Assembly (NCBI GenBank): GCA_030428825.1
Contig: JAUIEL010000112.1
Coordinates: 1-13,034 of the forward strand
Source: a bacterium
GTDB lineage: Bacteria > Planctomycetota > B15-G4 > JADJEK01
Length of the DNA stretch: 13,034 bases
Direction of reading: 5' to 3'
How positions within the stretch are numbered: position 1 is the stretch's first letter; every line of letters starts with the position of its first letter. The notes under the pieces are model-generated. The model was not told where the DNA came from, did no database searches, and saw nothing but the letters and a program-made list of their open reading frames with translations. The position numbers and the translations under genes were made by a program. Positions 7,774-13,034 of the stretch are shown here, piece by piece.

Positions 7774-7802
7774 ACGATACCCCCACGCGCGCCGGCGGTG
7801 AA
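7774..7802 (-). promoter_or_regulatory. Sigma-70-type promoter for the secreted peptidase gene, leaderless
   Basis: On the minus strand TTCACC (7802-7797, four of six matches to TTGACA) is followed after exactly 17 bases by TATCGT (7779-7774). Seven bases then lead to the ATG at 7766. Transcription would start at or next to the start codon, and no ribosome site is visible between. The spacing is ideal and TA is very rare nearby. Confidence 0.55.
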
Positions 7803-7804
7803 GC

Positions 7805-7860
7805 GACCCGGGCGGCCGGGTCCGACGATCGGCCCCGCCTCGCCCGGGACGCGCCGGGTC
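7805..7860. promoter_or_regulatory. Cluster of CCGGGWC half-sites, candidate shared operator
   Basis: GACCCGG (7805-7811) and CCGGGTC (7816-7822) form a perfect 7-base inverted repeat with a 4-base spacer, two bases from the minus-strand -35. CCGGGAC recurs at 7844-7850 and CCGGGTC at 7854-7860, ten bases apart (one helical turn) and next to the plus-strand -10. A regulator binding here could control both divergent genes. Such GC-rich words also arise by chance in this genome. Confidence 0.3.
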
Positions 7861-7862
7861 GG

Positions 7863-7868
7863 TAGGGT
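7863..7868 (+). promoter_or_regulatory. Candidate -10 element for the 7875 gene, leaderless
   Basis: TAGGGT ends six bases before the ATG at 7875. The expected -35 position (7840-7845, TCGCCC) is a poor match. The AGGG inside the hexamer could instead serve as a Shine-Dalgarno site, so leaderless initiation is likely but not certain here. Confidence 0.4.
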
Positions 7869-7874
7869 CGAGGC

Positions 7875-8480
7875 ATGTCCCGGTCGGAGCCCCACGTCGC
7901 CGCCGACTCCTCTTCGTTCGCCGGGGGCGACGCGGTCCGGCTCGTCCCGACCCGCGCCGGCGCGCCGATCCCGTACGGCGACGTCCTCTCGCTCTGGGCC
8001 GGCGACGCGTCGTTCCGGGGCGCGTTCGCGCGGCTCCTGGCGGACGCCCCGTTCCCCGCCTTCCGGTTCGAGACCCCGCCGGTCACGCGCGCCACGGCGG
8101 GACGTCCGTTCGAGTGCGTGCTGCTCCGGAGCGACCGGCTGGAGCGGCCGCCCGACCCGACGCCGTTCGCGGCGCCGTTCGCCGCCGGCGGCGACGCGGA
8201 CGTGATCGTCTTCGACAACATCGGGCGCGACGCGAGGATGGTCGTCCCGCGCCCGCGCGGCGACGAGACGGCGTACGTCCACCTCGCCCGCTTCCTGCGT
8301 CACGCGCCCGCGGGTCAGGTCGACCGGCTGTGGCGGACGGTCGGGGAGACGATGCGGGAGGAGCTCGGCCCGGCCCCGCGCTGGTTGAACACGGAGGGGT
8401 CCGGCGTCGCGTGGCTGCACGTCCGGATCGACACGCGGCCGAAGTACTACGGGCACGCGCCGTACGCGCGCCTCGACTGA
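7875..8480 (+). CDS. DUF6940-like protein of unknown function
   Basis: This 201-residue soluble protein has no signal peptide or membrane segment. The C-terminal half carries a distinctive set of motifs: F-D-N-I-G-R-D-A-R-M-V-V-P-R-P (113-127), Y-V-H-L-A-R-F-L-R-H-A-P-A-G-Q (134-148), L-W-R-T-V-G (152-157), P-R-W-L-N-T-E-G-S-G-V-A-W (168-180) and L-H-V-R-I-D-T-R-P-K-Y-Y (181-192). From memory this matches a family found in bacteria, algae and fungi and catalogued as DUF6940; I cannot run the search that would confirm the number. No biochemical role is known to me. The conserved His, Arg, Asp, Lys and Tyr residues near the C-terminus look like an active or binding site. The start is ATG 7875, placed just after a -10-like hexamer. 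The gene is divergent from the secreted peptidase and convergent, 13 bases away, with the M49-like gene, so it is probably a single-gene transcript. Confidence 0.8.
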   Translation: MSRSEPHVAADSSSFAGGDAVRLVPTRAGAPIPYGDVLSLWAGDASFRGAFARLLADAPFPAFRFETPPVTRATAGRPFECVLLRSDRLERPPDPTPFAAPFAAGGDADVIVFDNIGRDARMVVPRPRGDETAYVHLARFLRHAPAGQVDRLWRTVGETMREELGPAPRWLNTEGSGVAWLHVRIDTRPKYYGHAPYARLD

Positions 8481-8493
8481 ACCGCCGCCGGCG

Positions 8494-10257
8494 TCACTCC
8501 CCGAGCGCCGCGTACCGGACCAGCCGATAGCGATACCGCTCGGCGCCGCGGATCGAGGCGGCGATCGCGCCGTGGTGCTCCTCCTCCCACACGGCGAGGG
8601 CGTCGACGAACCGCGCCACCGCCCGCTTGTCGCCGCGCGACTGCAGCCCGAGCACCTCGTGCAGCATCGCCGCGACCGCGCGGTCGTACCGCGCGTGGTC
8701 GATCGCGAGCCGCGGCCCGTCCGGCGTCTCGACGAGCGAGAGGACGCCGTTCTGCCGGAACCAGTTCCACTGCATGAGCTGCATCGTCTGGTACGGCTGC
8801 GCGCGGCGCGGCTTCACCTTCTGGAGCACCCGCAGGATCCCCGACGCCATCACCGCCCGGAGCGACGCGTCGTCGTGGTACCCCGCCGCGCGCAGCCGGG
8901 GCGCGGCGAAGAGCGACACGAGGTCCGACTTCAGCTCCTCCATCACGTCGGAGTGCTCCTCCAGCGCGGCGTCGACCGACCGGCCGTCGGCGGTCGTGCG
9001 CGGCCCCAGGGAGTGGCCGATCTCGTGCCAGAGCGTCCGGTGGAAGTTCCCGTCGAGCGCGAGCTCGCCGTGATGGTCGGGGTGCACCGCCGCCCGCCAC
9101 GTCGCCTCGGCGAGCCCGAACAGCTCGGGGTCGGTCAGGACGTTCGCGCGGAGCAGGATCGTCCGGCCGTACTTCCGCGCGAGGTGCCCCTCGTTCGGCA
9201 GGATCGTCGCCGTGTTCGTCCCGCGCGCCTGGCCGAAGTCCGCGACGACCTCGTAGACGCCGACCGGGATGTCGTCGCGCACCCTCGCGTGCCGGTCGAT
9301 CGGGAGCGCGTCCTCGATCTCCTGCAGCCCGGAGATCGCCGCCTTCAGCTTCGCGCTCCGCGCGGCGTCCTTGACGAGGAGCGACAGCCCGAAGAACGCC
9401 TTCACGCCGAACAGCGCGTCGTCGTACGTCTCGTACGCGCCGATCTGGGCGTTCAGGTTCCCGAACGAGCCGGTGACCCAGGCCGCGTCGCCCGCCTCGT
9501 AGTCGTCGGTCAGCAGGTCGGTCGCGCGAAGGCGGAGCATCTGCGCGAGGTCGTCGTCGACCCCGTCGAGCGCCGCTGCGGCCGCTCGCAGGCGCCGCCG
9601 GACCTCGTCCAACGCCGGCGCGAACCGGACCGCGTACGGGACGGCGTAGAACGACGGCCCCTCCCCCTCCCGCGCCAGGCCGACCAGCGACCGTTCGAAC
9701 TCCGGATGCAGCGCCGCGAGCGCGGGACGCCGGCGGAGCGCCTCGCGGTCGGCGAGGACGTTCTCTGGGGTGCGCCGCCGGACCACCGACCGGAGGTGCA
9801 GCAGCGCGTCCCGGCGCTCGGGCCGATCGGCGAACGCGCCTTCGAGCTCGTCGCGGGCGACGCCCCACGGGTAGACGTTCCGTCCGGGGACGCTGGCGTC
9901 GACGTCGAGGAACGGCGCCCTTCGATTGTCGAGGGTCGTCCCGATCGGCCCCTCGAACAGCCGGAAGAGCGCCCGCTCGTCGTCCGTGCCATGCTCCGCG
10001 ACCCACGCCCGCGCCTCGGCGGCTCGACGGTGCCGCTGTTCCTCGTACAGCTCCTGAACGACCTCCCCCGCCGCGAGGAGGTGCTCGACGGCGACCCGCT
10101 CCGCGGGGGCGAGGCGGGAGAGGTCCGGCGCGAACCGGAGCTCGAGGGTCTTCTCGAGGACGGCCCGGGTGTCCGCGTCGGTCCACTCCGGCGGGGCGTC
10201 GTCGACCGAGGCGATCAGCGCGGCGAGCGCGAACGAGAGCGGCAGGAGCGGGGGCAT
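8494..10257 (-). CDS. M49 (dipeptidyl-peptidase III)-like zinc metallopeptidase
   Basis: This is a 587-residue protein. The catalytic region has N-F-H-R-T-L-W-H-E-I-G-H-S-L-G-P (404-419), with the zinc motif H-E-I-G-H (411-415). A-L-E-E-H-S-D-V-M-E-E-L-K-S-D-L-V-S-L-F follows at 431-450, and E441 or E440 is the probable third zinc ligand. This E-E-x-K-x-D pattern is that of bacterial M49-like peptidases, where the site is HExxH or HExxxH. Y-G-R-T-I-L-L-R-A-N-V-L (363-374) and N-L-N-A-Q-I-G-A-Y-E-T-Y-D-D (267-280) also fit that group. Residues 1-16 are hydrophobic and may be a weak signal peptide, but there is no positive charge at the start, so location is uncertain. The ATG at 10257 lies four bases after the ACT gene stop, and its ribosome site GGAG lies inside the last codons of that gene, so the two are coupled. 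Likely role: removal of dipeptides or trimming of oligopeptides; substrate not known. Confidence 0.85.
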   Translation of the reverse strand: MPPLLPLSFALAALIASVDDAPPEWTDADTRAVLEKTLELRFAPDLSRLAPAERVAVEHLLAAGEVVQELYEEQRHRRAAEARAWVAEHGTDDERALFRLFEGPIGTTLDNRRAPFLDVDASVPGRNVYPWGVARDELEGAFADRPERRDALLHLRSVVRRRTPENVLADREALRRRPALAALHPEFERSLVGLAREGEGPSFYAVPYAVRFAPALDEVRRRLRAAAAALDGVDDDLAQMLRLRATDLLTDDYEAGDAAWVTGSFGNLNAQIGAYETYDDALFGVKAFFGLSLLVKDAARSAKLKAAISGLQEIEDALPIDRHARVRDDIPVGVYEVVADFGQARGTNTATILPNEGHLARKYGRTILLRANVLTDPELFGLAEATWRAAVHPDHHGELALDGNFHRTLWHEIGHSLGPRTTADGRSVDAALEEHSDVMEELKSDLVSLFAAPRLRAAGYHDDASLRAVMASGILRVLQKVKPRRAQPYQTMQLMQWNWFRQNGVLSLVETPDGPRLAIDHARYDRAVAAMLHEVLGLQSRGDKRAVARFVDALAVWEEEHHGAIAASIRGAERYRYRLVRYAALGE

Positions 10258-10261
10258 CGCG

Positions 10262-10720
10262 TCACTCCGGGCCGAGCGCGTCCTGGTTCACCAGCCGGAA
10301 GCCGCGCCCGAGCAGGACCCGGGCCGCGGCGTCCGGCGACTCGACGTGCAGGGCGAGCACGGTGCGACCGTCGACCGGGGTCAGCAGGGCGTACATGTAA
10401 TGCACGTTCAGCTCGGCCGCGATCACCGCGGTCAGGATCGACTTCAGCTCCCCCCCGGACGGGAGCGCGACGCCGAGCAGCTCGGACTCGACCGGCGGCG
10501 TCCCCTCGTTCCGGAGGATCTCGGCCGCGAGGGTCGGCTGGTCGCAGACCAGGCGGACGACGGCGTGGTCGGCCGCGTCGAGGATCGTGATCCCCCGGAC
10601 CTTGATCCGGGACGCGTCGAGCGTCCGGTGCACCCGCAGCATCGCGCCGAGGCGATTCGGCAGGAAGAGGGAGAGCTGCATGATGCGATGGGAGATCGCG
10701 TCCTCGGTGACGTCGGCCAT
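10262..10720 (-). CDS. Tandem ACT-domain protein, probable amino-acid sensor
   Basis: This 152-residue protein is made of two ACT domains and nothing else. The first (about 14-75) has Q-L-S-L-F-L-P-N-R-L-G-A-M-L-R-V (15-30) and I-T-I-L-D-A-A-D-H-A-V-V-R-L-V (44-58). The second (about 80-145) has L-L-G-V-A-L (81-86) and N-V-H-Y-M-Y-A-L-L (105-113). The first domain keeps the P-N-R-L-G turn that binds amino acids at ACT dimer interfaces; the second has S-G-G in place of the usual P-G turn and may be structural. Stand-alone tandem ACT proteins are often mislabelled as acetolactate synthase small subunit, but there is no biosynthetic gene here to support that. The ATG at 10720 is preceded by GGAGGAG (10731-10725). 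It leads a two-gene unit with the M49-like peptidase, so it may tie peptidase amount or activity to amino-acid supply (inference). Confidence 0.85.
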   Translation of the reverse strand: MADVTEDAISHRIMQLSLFLPNRLGAMLRVHRTLDASRIKVRGITILDAADHAVVRLVCDQPTLAAEILRNEGTPPVESELLGVALPSGGELKSILTAVIAAELNVHYMYALLTPVDGRTVLALHVESPDAAARVLLGRGFRLVNQDALGPE

Positions 10721-10724
10721 TCGG

Positions 10725-10765
10725 CTCCTCCGCGACGCTCGTTCGAGCGAGAGCGACTCACCTTA
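10725..10765 (-). promoter_or_regulatory. Promoter, leader palindrome and ribosome site of the ACT-M49 unit
   Basis: TAAGGT (10765-10760) is a good -10 hexamer without an evident -35. A transcript from it would start near 10753 and have a leader of about 33 bases. The leader contains a perfect inverted repeat CGCTCG-TT-CGAGCG (10736-10749), followed by a strong ribosome site GGAGGAG (10731-10725) four bases before the ATG. The palindrome could be an operator at +4 to +17 or a short 5' hairpin. Confidence 0.45.
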
Positions 10766-10834
10766 CCCGGTGCCCCGGCGAGGACCGCGTCCGAAGGGGC
10801 GGCGACGGGGAATCGCGCCCGCCGCCGGATCGAG

Positions 10835-10840
10835 TACCGT
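10835..10840 (+). promoter_or_regulatory. Candidate -10 element for the TPR lipoprotein gene, leaderless
   Basis: TACCGT ends six bases before the ATG at 10847 and there is no Shine-Dalgarno site between. The context GTACCGTCTCGGGATG closely matches GTATCGTCCTCGGGATG before the secreted peptidase start on the other strand at 7766. No -35 match is seen. Confidence 0.5.
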
Positions 10841-10846
10841 CTCGGG

Positions 10847-11962
10847 ATGTCCGGTCTCCGCCGCATCGCGCCCGCCGCCGCCGCCCTCGCCCTCCTCCCG
10901 CTGTTCGGCTGTCCCGATTCGACGCCCGCGCGCGGGACCCCGCCCGTCGCCGCCGCGCCGTCGCCGGACGAGCTCGTCCGCGAGGCGCTCGACCGGTTCG
11001 GGCGAGGGGACCGCGCCGGGGGACTCGAGCGGGCGGAGGCGGCCTTCGAGGCGGTCGCGACGACCGGCGTCCAGCCCGCCGACTCCGCCGCGCTCCTCGG
11101 TCTGCTCGAGCGGCTCCTCCCGCTCTCCCCGGACGAGGCGGCGCCGCGCCTCCTCGTCAACACGACCCTCGCGCTCGCCGCGCGGGAGGGAATGGCCGCC
11201 GCCCGCGCGCCGCTCACCGCCCGGCTCGACGAGCGTCCCGACGCGTTCCCCGCGCCGTTCGCGCTCGGCTTCCTCGCCCGGGCGTTCGGCTTCGAGGAGC
11301 CGAGTCGCCGCTGGTTCGAGCGGGCGGCCGAGGCGGCGCCGGACCGGCACGAGCCGCAGTTCGAGCTCGGGGTGCTCCGGGCCGCCGCCGGCGACCGCGA
11401 GGGCGCCCTCGAACGGTTCGACCTCGCGATCGCGCGCGCGCCGGCCGACGCGGACGACGCGGCGAAGCTCCGGTACTACCGAGGTCGCGTCCTGTCCGAG
11501 CTCGGCCGCACCGACGAGGCGCTCGAGGTCTGGACGTCGCTCGCCGCCGGGTCCGGCGAGTTCGCCTCGCGCGCCGCGAACGACCTCGGCGTGGCGCGGC
11601 TCGGGCGCGGCGATCGGGACGGCGCGCTCGAGGCGTTCCTCGCCGCGGTCGGCGCCGCCCCCGACCGACCGGCCCCGCAGCTGAACGCCGGGTCGCTCCT
11701 CGCGGAGCTCGCCCGCGGCGAGGAGGCGACGCCGTACCTCGAACGGGCGCGGGACCTCCGGCCGGAGGACCCGCGCCCGTGCACGCTGCTCGGTCAGGTC
11801 GCCGAGGACGCGGGACGGGACGACGACGCCGAGGCGTGCTACCGCGAGGCGCTGCGCCGCGCGCCGGAGTTCGAGACGGCCCGCTACCGGCTCTCCCTCC
11901 TCCTCCGCCGCGCCGGTCGCGAGGCGGAGGCGGACGCGCTCGACACGGGCGACGTGCGATGA
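10847..11962 (+). CDS. TPR-repeat lipoprotein
   Basis: This is a 371-residue protein. Residues 1-22 are a lipoprotein signal: MSGLRR, a hydrophobic Ala/Leu core, then the lipobox L-F-G-C with Cys22 as the lipidated residue (Phe at -2 is a little unusual). A Pro/Ala-rich linker follows. From about residue 40 the protein is helical, and from about 140 it contains roughly six tetratricopeptide repeats. Examples are the segments around FELGVLRAAAGDREGALERF, a second ending in LSELGRTDEALEVW, a third with LGVARLGRGDRDGALEAF, and a last with AGRDDDAEACYREALRRAPE. TPR lipoproteins act as envelope scaffolds for protein complexes. The start ATG 10847 lies just after a -10-like hexamer, with no ribosome site. 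The stop overlaps the start of the CRTAC1-type lipoprotein gene as ATGA, so the two products are probably made together and may bind each other. Confidence 0.9.
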   Translation: MSGLRRIAPAAAALALLPLFGCPDSTPARGTPPVAAAPSPDELVREALDRFGRGDRAGGLERAEAAFEAVATTGVQPADSAALLGLLERLLPLSPDEAAPRLLVNTTLALAAREGMAAARAPLTARLDERPDAFPAPFALGFLARAFGFEEPSRRWFERAAEAAPDRHEPQFELGVLRAAAGDREGALERFDLAIARAPADADDAAKLRYYRGRVLSELGRTDEALEVWTSLAAGSGEFASRAANDLGVARLGRGDRDGALEAFLAAVGAAPDRPAPQLNAGSLLAELARGEEATPYLERARDLRPEDPRPCTLLGQVAEDAGRDDDAEACYREALRRAPEFETARYRLSLLLRRAGREAEADALDTGDVR

Positions 11963-13034
11963 CGTCCCCCCGCGCGACCGTCGCGGCCGTCGCCGTCGCC
12001 GTCGCCGGCCTCGCCGCGGGGTGCGGCCCGGAACGCGCGGCGGCCCGCGGGAAGACGGAGACCGCTCGCTCCGATCCGGTGACGCTGCGGTTCGCGGAGC
12101 GCCGGGAGCGGTCCGGCGTGGATTTCGTCGACGCGCACGGGCGCGAGGGCCGGGCGAAGCGGCACCTCCCCGAGTCGATGGGCGGCGGCGTCGGATTGAT
12201 CGACCACGACGCGGACGGCGACCTCGACCTGTTCCTCGCCGGCGGCGACCGGTGGACGGACGGAGCGCTCGGGGACGCGGAGCCGGGCCGGCTCTACCGG
12301 AACGACGGCGCGTTCCGGTTCGTCGACGTCACCGACGAGGCCGGCGTGTCGGTGCGGCGCGACGCGACGGCGGTCGCGGTCGGGGACGTCGACGCCGACG
12401 GCTTCGACGACCTGTTCGTCGCGGCGCACGGCCCGAACGTCCTGCTCCGGAACCGCGGCGACGGCGCGTTCGAGGTCCGGTCGCGCGCCGCCGGCGTCGA
12501 CGACGACCGGTACGCCGCGGCGGCGGCGTTCGGGGACTTCGACGGCGACGGCGACCTCGACCTCTACGTCGGGAACTACTTCGTCTGGGACGACGACGCG
12601 GTGCGGCTCTCCGAGGAGGGCGGCTCGTTCCGCGGCCACCCGGTGATGGCCGGCCCGCGCGGCTTCGTCGGCGCCCCCGACGTCCTGTACGCGAACCGCG
12701 CGGCGGAGTCCGGGGCCCTCCGTTTCGAAGACGTCACCGACAGGGCCGGGCTCTCCGGGTCGCGTTCGTTCGCCCTCGGCGCGGTGGTGTGCGACCTCGA
12801 CGACGACGGCGACGTCGACCTCTACGTGGCGAACGACTCCGAACCGAACGCGCTGTACGTGAACGACGGCGCGATGCGGTTCGAGGAGCGCGCGCTCCAC
12901 GCCGGCGCCGCGCTCTCGGCGGTCGGCCAGGCCCAGGCGGGGATGGGGATCGTCGCGCGGGACCTCGACGGCGACGCGCGGGCCGACCTCTTCCTGACCA
13001 ACTTCTCCCACGACACGAACACGTTCTACCGGAA
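11959..13034 (+). CDS. CRTAC1-type FG-GAP/VCBS repeat lipoprotein, C-terminus cut off
   Basis: The frame is open from ATG 11959 to the window end (358 codons plus two bases). Residues 1-22 are a lipoprotein signal with lipobox L-A-A-G-C, Cys22 lipidated. F-A-E-R-R-E-R-S-G-V-D-F at about 51-62 and H-L-P-E-S-M-G-G-G-V-G-L-I-D-H-D-A-D-G-D at about 72-91 are the entry of a CRTAC1 propeller. Acidic, probably calcium-binding loops recur: D-H-D-A-D-G-D-L-D-L, D-V-D-A-D-G-F-D-D-L, D-F-D-G-D-G-D-L-D-L, D-L-D-D-D-G-D-V-D-L and D-L-D-G-D-A-R-A-D-L, each followed by a hydrophobic strand. In the last, the second and third Asp/Gly positions are degenerate. The family usually ends in an ASPIC/UnbV domain, which would be beyond the window. 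The start overlaps the TPR lipoprotein stop by four bases and has no good ribosome site, so translation is coupled. Role: surface or periplasmic propeller, partner unknown. Confidence 0.92.
   Translation, partial: MTSPRATVAAVAVAVAGLAAGCGPERAAARGKTETARSDPVTLRFAERRERSGVDFVDAHGREGRAKRHLPESMGGGVGLIDHDADGDLDLFLAGGDRWTDGALGDAEPGRLYRNDGAFRFVDVTDEAGVSVRRDATAVAVGDVDADGFDDLFVAAHGPNVLLRNRGDGAFEVRSRAAGVDDDRYAAAAAFGDFDGDGDLDLYVGNYFVWDDDAVRLSEEGGSFRGHPVMAGPRGFVGAPDVLYANRAAESGALRFEDVTDRAGLSGSRSFALGAVVCDLDDDGDVDLYVANDSEPNALYVNDGAMRFEERALHAGAALSAVGQAQAGMGIVARDLDGDARADLFLTNFSHDTNTFYR
11986..12003 (+). repeat. Short tandem repeat (GCCGTC)x3 in a signal peptide
   Basis: Three perfect copies of GCCGTC, followed by GCC, encode the alternating Ala-Val core of the CRTAC1 lipoprotein signal (residues 10-16). 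Unit gain or loss would stay in frame and only lengthen or shorten the hydrophobic core. Confidence 0.6.

Noticed and set aside
7767..8456. Upstream extension of the secreted peptidase frame to 8456
   Set aside because: The extension is antisense to the DUF6940-like gene, is Arg-rich and has no homology signal. The hydrophobic signal sequence starts at 7766 right after a promoter.
8481..8493. Bidirectional terminator between the convergent genes
   Set aside because: Only a short GC-rich stretch with no adequate stem and no T tract on either strand.
10262..10720. Acetolactate synthase regulatory subunit (ilvN/ilvH)
   Set aside because: Tandem ACT layout and the absence of any branched-chain synthesis gene nearby do not support it.
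10169..10846. Upstream extension of the TPR lipoprotein frame to 10169
   Set aside because: It runs antisense to the ACT and M49 genes, and the lipoprotein signal begins at 10847.

Overview
This is a very GC-rich bacterial window (above 70% G+C by eye; TA dinucleotides are almost absent outside a few promoter-like spots). It contains ten protein genes packed tightly, and I see no tRNA, rRNA, CRISPR array, insertion sequence or phage gene. Two lipoprotein signals and several Sec-type signal peptides point to a diderm bacterium. The FG-GAP beta-propeller, CRTAC1-type and tandem-ACT proteins are of kinds common in Planctomycetota and also found in Acidobacteriota and related deep-branching high-GC lineages. 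Planctomycetota is my best guess, not a demonstrated fact.

Layout. Six genes lie on the minus strand in the left part and read right to left. A secreted zinc-peptidase-like protein (6372-7766) comes first. Next is a cytoplasmic TPR-metallopeptidase fusion (3643-6303), which overlaps by 4 bases (GTGA) an MBL-fold hydrolase (2114-3646). A family-2 glycosyltransferase follows 22 bases later (1312-2091). After a 222-base gap comes a secreted FG-GAP repeat protein cut by the window edge (1-1089). A 108-base divergent promoter region (7767-7874) separates this block from a plus-strand gene (7875-8480, probably DUF6940-like). That gene converges, with only 13 bases between, on an M49-like zinc peptidase (8494-10257), which sits directly behind a tandem-ACT protein (10262-10720, minus). 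A second divergent region (10721-10846) leads to a plus-strand pair: a TPR lipoprotein (10847-11962) and a CRTAC1/FG-GAP lipoprotein (11959 to the window end), overlapping as ATGA.

Function. The most interesting unit is the coupled pair 3643-6303 / 2114-3646. It is a cytoplasmic protein whose N-terminal TPR region carries the signature of the ASK1/MAP3K TRAFs-binding TPR domain, fused to a gluzincin-type peptidase and co-translated with a ComEC-like stand-alone MBL hydrolase. The architecture looks like a sensor/scaffold with two hydrolytic activities, possibly a conflict or stress-signalling module, but no nucleic-acid or phage sensor is visible. The right-hand lipoprotein pair looks like an envelope-anchored scaffold plus propeller. 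The ACT/M49 pair joins a likely amino-acid-sensing protein to a peptidase.

Regulation. Three genes at divergent promoters (7766 minus, 7875 plus, 10847 plus) have a TANNNT hexamer ending 6-7 bases before ATG and no convincing, properly spaced ribosome-binding site, which suggests leaderless transcripts. Other genes use a purine-rich Shine-Dalgarno site or stop/start overlap.
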